Assembly (NCBI GenBank): GCA_003697065.1
Contig: RFFY01000451.1
Span: 1 to 6,120, forward strand
Origin: Actinomyces sp.
GTDB lineage: Bacteria; Actinomycetota; Acidimicrobiia; Acidimicrobiales; Aldehydirespiratoraceae
Direction of reading: 5' to 3'
Length of the DNA stretch: 6,120 bases
In this document: positions 4,583 to 6,120 of the stretch, in pieces
Position numbering within the stretch: the first letter of the stretch is position 1
Layout: every line of letters begins with the position of its first letter
Translations under genes and position numbers: made by a program
The notes under the pieces: generated by a model
What the model was told of the DNA's origin: nothing
The model's database searches: none
What the model saw: only the letters and a program-made list of their open reading frames with translations

Positions 4583-5181
4583 CACCGCCCAACGACGAGC
4601 CGAGGATCAACGACCGCATCCGAGCCCGTGAGGTCCGCCTCATCGGCGTCGACGGCCAGCAGATCGGGGTGAAGCCCCTCCCCGAGGCGCTGGCCATGGC
4701 CCGGGCCGCCGGCCTCGACCTGGTCGAGGTGGCCGACAAGGCCAACCCGCCGGTGTGCCGGATCATGGACTACGGCAAGTACAAGTACGAAGCCGCCCAG
4801 CGGGCCAAGGAGTCACGCCGTAAGGCCTCCCACGTGTCGGTCAAGGAGATGAAGTACCGGCCCAAGATCGGTCAGGGCGACTTCGACACCAAGACCCGCA
4901 AGGTCGAGAAGTTCCTCTCGGAGGGACACAAGGTGAAGGTCACGATCATGTTCCGGGGTCGCGAGATGCAGCACCCCGAGCTCGGCCGCCAGATCCTCGA
5001 CCGGGTCGCCGAAGCCGTTGCCCACGTCGGCAAGGTCGAGTTCCAGCCCCGTCAGGACGGTCGCAACATGGTCATGGTGCTGGCCCCCGACAAGAAGGCG
5101 AAGGCCGCTCACGAAAAGCGCCTGGCCGACGAGGCCCGACGGGCCGAGGAAGCCGACGCCCTCGAGTCGTCCTCGGACTGA
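4579..5181 (+). CDS. infC: Translation initiation factor IF-3, AUA start
   Basis: IF3 binds the 30S subunit, prevents subunit joining and enforces start-codon fidelity. Seen: 200 aa counted from ATA 4579. EPRINDRIR (residues 7-15) opens the N-domain, which runs to about 64. PPVCRIMDYGKYKYEAAQRAKESRRK (57-82) is the linker helix, and the C-domain follows with VKEMKYRPKIG, KVTIMFRGREM and QDGRNMVMVLAP. A lysine/acid-rich tail ends in ALESSSD. The conserved EPRINDRI block is in frame with the rest, but no ATG/GTG/TTG lies between it and the in-frame TGA at 4570-4572. ATA 4579 is the best start: GAGGAG (4564-4569) is nine bases upstream, and homologues commonly start at AUU or AUC at the equivalent site. 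Such starts are known to make infC self-repressing because IF3 rejects them. The GTG at 4669 would delete residues 1-30. Leads the infC-rpmI-rplT operon. Confidence 0.93.
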   Translation: MAPPNDEPRINDRIRAREVRLIGVDGQQIGVKPLPEALAMARAAGLDLVEVADKANPPVCRIMDYGKYKYEAAQRAKESRRKASHVSVKEMKYRPKIGQGDFDTKTRKVEKFLSEGHKVKVTIMFRGREMQHPELGRQILDRVAEAVAHVGKVEFQPRQDGRNMVMVLAPDKKAKAAHEKRLADEARRAEEADALESSSD

Positions 5182-5227
5182 ACGACACCCGAATCTCCAC
5201 GAGCCCCCGGACCAGCGAGGTCGAAGC

Positions 5228-5419
5228 ATGCCCAAGATGAAGACCCACCGCGGCGCCGCCAAGCGCTTCCGCCGGACCGGCAGCGGCAAGCTCCGCCGCC
5301 GCCAGGCGAACAAGAACCACATCCTCGAAAAGAAGGCGCCCAAGCGCAAGAGGCAGCTGCGCGCCCTCACCGACGTGTCCCGATCCGACGAGCGCAAGCT
5401 CCGGGATCTGGGCGTCTGA
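5228..5419 (+). CDS. rpmI: 50S ribosomal protein L35
   Basis: Small basic large-subunit protein. Seen: 63 aa, with the universal opening MPKMKTHRGAAKRFRRTGSGKLRR, then the HILEKKAPKRKRQLR core and a C-terminal segment with SRSDERKLRDL, all typical of L35 at normal length. GAGG at 5217-5220 lies seven bases before the ATG. It sits 46 bp after infC and 30 bp before rplT, in the standard infC-rpmI-rplT order. In model bacteria L20 represses translation of this gene; no L20-binding pseudoknot was identified here. Confidence 0.97.
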   Translation: MPKMKTHRGAAKRFRRTGSGKLRRRQANKNHILEKKAPKRKRQLRALTDVSRSDERKLRDLGV

Positions 5420-5449
5420 CCGCCCCCTCGATCGAACAAGGAGACGACG

Positions 5450-5815
5450 ATGGCCAGGGTCAAGCGCTCCGTCCACGCCAAAAAGAGCCGCCGCGTGGTC
5501 CTCGAACGGGCCAAGGGGTACTACGGCAACAAGTCCCGGAGCTGGAAGTCCGCCAACGAGCAGGTGATGCACTCCCTGCAGTACGCCTACCGCGACCGGC
5601 GGGCGCGCAAGGGCGAGTTCCGGCGCCTGTGGATCCAGCGCATCAACGCCGCCTGCCGTGCCAACGGCATGAGCTACAGCCGCTTCATCGCCGGTCTGCG
5701 GGCCGCGGGTGCCGAGGTCGACCGCAAGGTGCTGGCCGAGCTGGCCGTCGACGATCCGTCGGCGTTCGCCGCCCTGGTCCGCCGGGCGGAGGGGGCCCTG
5801 GCCGAGGCCGGCTGA
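5450..5815 (+). CDS. rplT: 50S ribosomal protein L20
   Basis: Primary 23S rRNA-binding protein needed early in 50S assembly, and the usual autoregulator of this operon. Seen: 121 aa (family about 118-120). The basic N-terminal extension is MARVKRSVHAKKSRRVVLERAKGYYGNKSRSW, followed by the helical segment QVMHSLQYAYRDRRARKGEFRRLWIQRINAACRANGMSYSRFIAGL and a C-domain with DRKVLAELAVDDPSAFAALV. AAGGAG at 5438-5443 is six bases before the ATG, the cleanest Shine-Dalgarno in the operon. It is followed after 10 nt by an RNA methyltransferase gene. Confidence 0.98.
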   Translation: MARVKRSVHAKKSRRVVLERAKGYYGNKSRSWKSANEQVMHSLQYAYRDRRARKGEFRRLWIQRINAACRANGMSYSRFIAGLRAAGAEVDRKVLAELAVDDPSAFAALVRRAEGALAEAG

Positions 5816-5825
5816 GACGACGGGC

Positions 5826-6120
5826 GTGGCGGCGACGACCGGTCCGAGCGTCGTCGGAGCGCGCCATCCCCGCGTGCGTGCCCTGCGGCGCCTCCTCGCC
5901 CGGCGGGGAGCGGGCGCACCGGTGGTGCTCGAAGGCCCCCGCACCGTCGGCGAGGCCCTCGACGCCGCCTGGTCGCTGGAGACGGTGGTGGCGCCCGCCG
6001 ACGCCGTCGAGCGTCACGAGGTGGCCGCCGTCCTCGACCGCCTCGACGACGCGGTCGAGGTCCTCGTCGTACGCCCCGAGGTGTTCGGGCGCCTCGCCCC
6101 CACGGTGACCCCCCAACCCC
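5826..6120 (+). CDS. TrmH/SpoU-family RNA 2'-O-methyltransferase, N-terminal part (cut by window end)
   Basis: Likely 2'-O-ribose methyltransferase acting on rRNA or tRNA. Only the first 98 codons are present, covering the N-terminal L30e-like substrate-binding domain. Seen: GARHPRVRALRRLLARRG (residues 11-28), VVLEGPRTVGEALDAAW (33-49), and VEVLVVRPEVFGRLAPTVTPQP at the end. The pattern NPRVKxLRRLL, then (V)EGPRxVxEAL, then VFxxLxxTVTPQ is characteristic of this domain. The SPOUT catalytic domain with its knot lies beyond the window. GTG 5826 is chosen because it is 10 nt after the rplT stop and a few residues ahead of the first conserved block. The Shine-Dalgarno is weak (GACGGG), so translational coupling to rplT is likely. 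In Mycobacterium tuberculosis the gene after rplT is tsnR of this family, which supports the call. Confidence 0.88.
   Translation, partial: MAATTGPSVVGARHPRVRALRRLLARRGAGAPVVLEGPRTVGEALDAAWSLETVVAPADAVERHEVAAVLDRLDDAVEVLVVRPEVFGRLAPTVTPQP

Noticed and set aside
3795..4631. 278-aa plus-strand ORF opposite the DUF1844-like gene
   Set aside because: It runs across the divergent promoter and into infC in another frame and has no recognisable domain. The minus-strand gene has a proper start, Shine-Dalgarno and family-like helices.
4669..4671. GTG as the infC start
   Set aside because: Removes EPRINDRI and half of the N-domain's conserved sequence; no Shine-Dalgarno is positioned before it.
4305..4766. 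N-terminal extension of the minus-strand gene to ATG 4766
   Set aside because: The extra 154 residues are Arg/Gly/Pro-rich, lie antisense to infC and cross the promoter region. The family-like protein starts at 4304 behind GAGG.
5072..5944. 290-aa minus-strand ORF opposite rpmI and rplT
   Set aside because: Shadow of L35, L20 and the methyltransferase; no motif.

Overview
This is a 6.1 kb, very GC-rich and densely coding stretch of housekeeping chromosome. It most likely comes from a high-GC actinobacterium. The infC-rpmI-rplT-TrmH-family order, the TAnnnT-type -10 elements, one apparently leaderless gene and the wording of IF3, RibD and the DUF1844-like protein suggest the class Acidimicrobiia (Ilumatobacter/Acidimicrobium-like). 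That placement is inferred from remembered family sequences, not from a search. There are no mobile elements, CRISPR arrays, tRNA or rRNA genes.

Left block (1-3749, all +): rsmB (16S rRNA m5C methyltransferase, 5' end at or beyond the window edge), mogA (molybdopterin adenylyltransferase family, candidate leaderless promoter), ribD (bifunctional riboflavin deaminase/reductase, start overlapping the mogA stop by 8 nt) and hisG (long-form ATP phosphoribosyltransferase). The block resembles a stripped-down version of the actinobacterial rsmB-rpe-ribD-ribE-ribBA-ribH-hisE-hisG neighbourhood, with mogA in place of rpe and the genes between ribD and hisG absent. RsmB and RibD are both internally compact relative to the family.

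Middle (3750-4578): a GC-rich nested hairpin separates hisG from a convergent DUF1844-like gene on the minus strand (3813-4304), whose acidic C-terminus is encoded by a 15-bp tandem repeat. Between that gene and infC lies a divergent promoter region. The heptamer TACCCTA offers a -10 hexamer on each strand, and an extended -10 on the + strand would drive a roughly 225-nt structured leader in front of infC.

Right block (4556-6120, +): infC-rpmI-rplT (IF3, L35, L20), then the first 98 codons of a TrmH/SpoU-family RNA methyltransferase that runs off the window. The most notable point is the infC start. The conserved IF3 N-terminus can only be reached from a non-canonical AUA codon at 4579, because an in-frame TGA lies at 4570-4572. 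A strong Shine-Dalgarno precedes the AUA. An 8-codon upstream ORF with its own Shine-Dalgarno runs through the infC Shine-Dalgarno, and its TAG overlaps the AUA (ATAG). This looks like an elaboration of the classical IF3 autoregulation through start-codon discrimination. An ATG/GTG-only gene caller would start infC at 4669 and lose 30 conserved residues.
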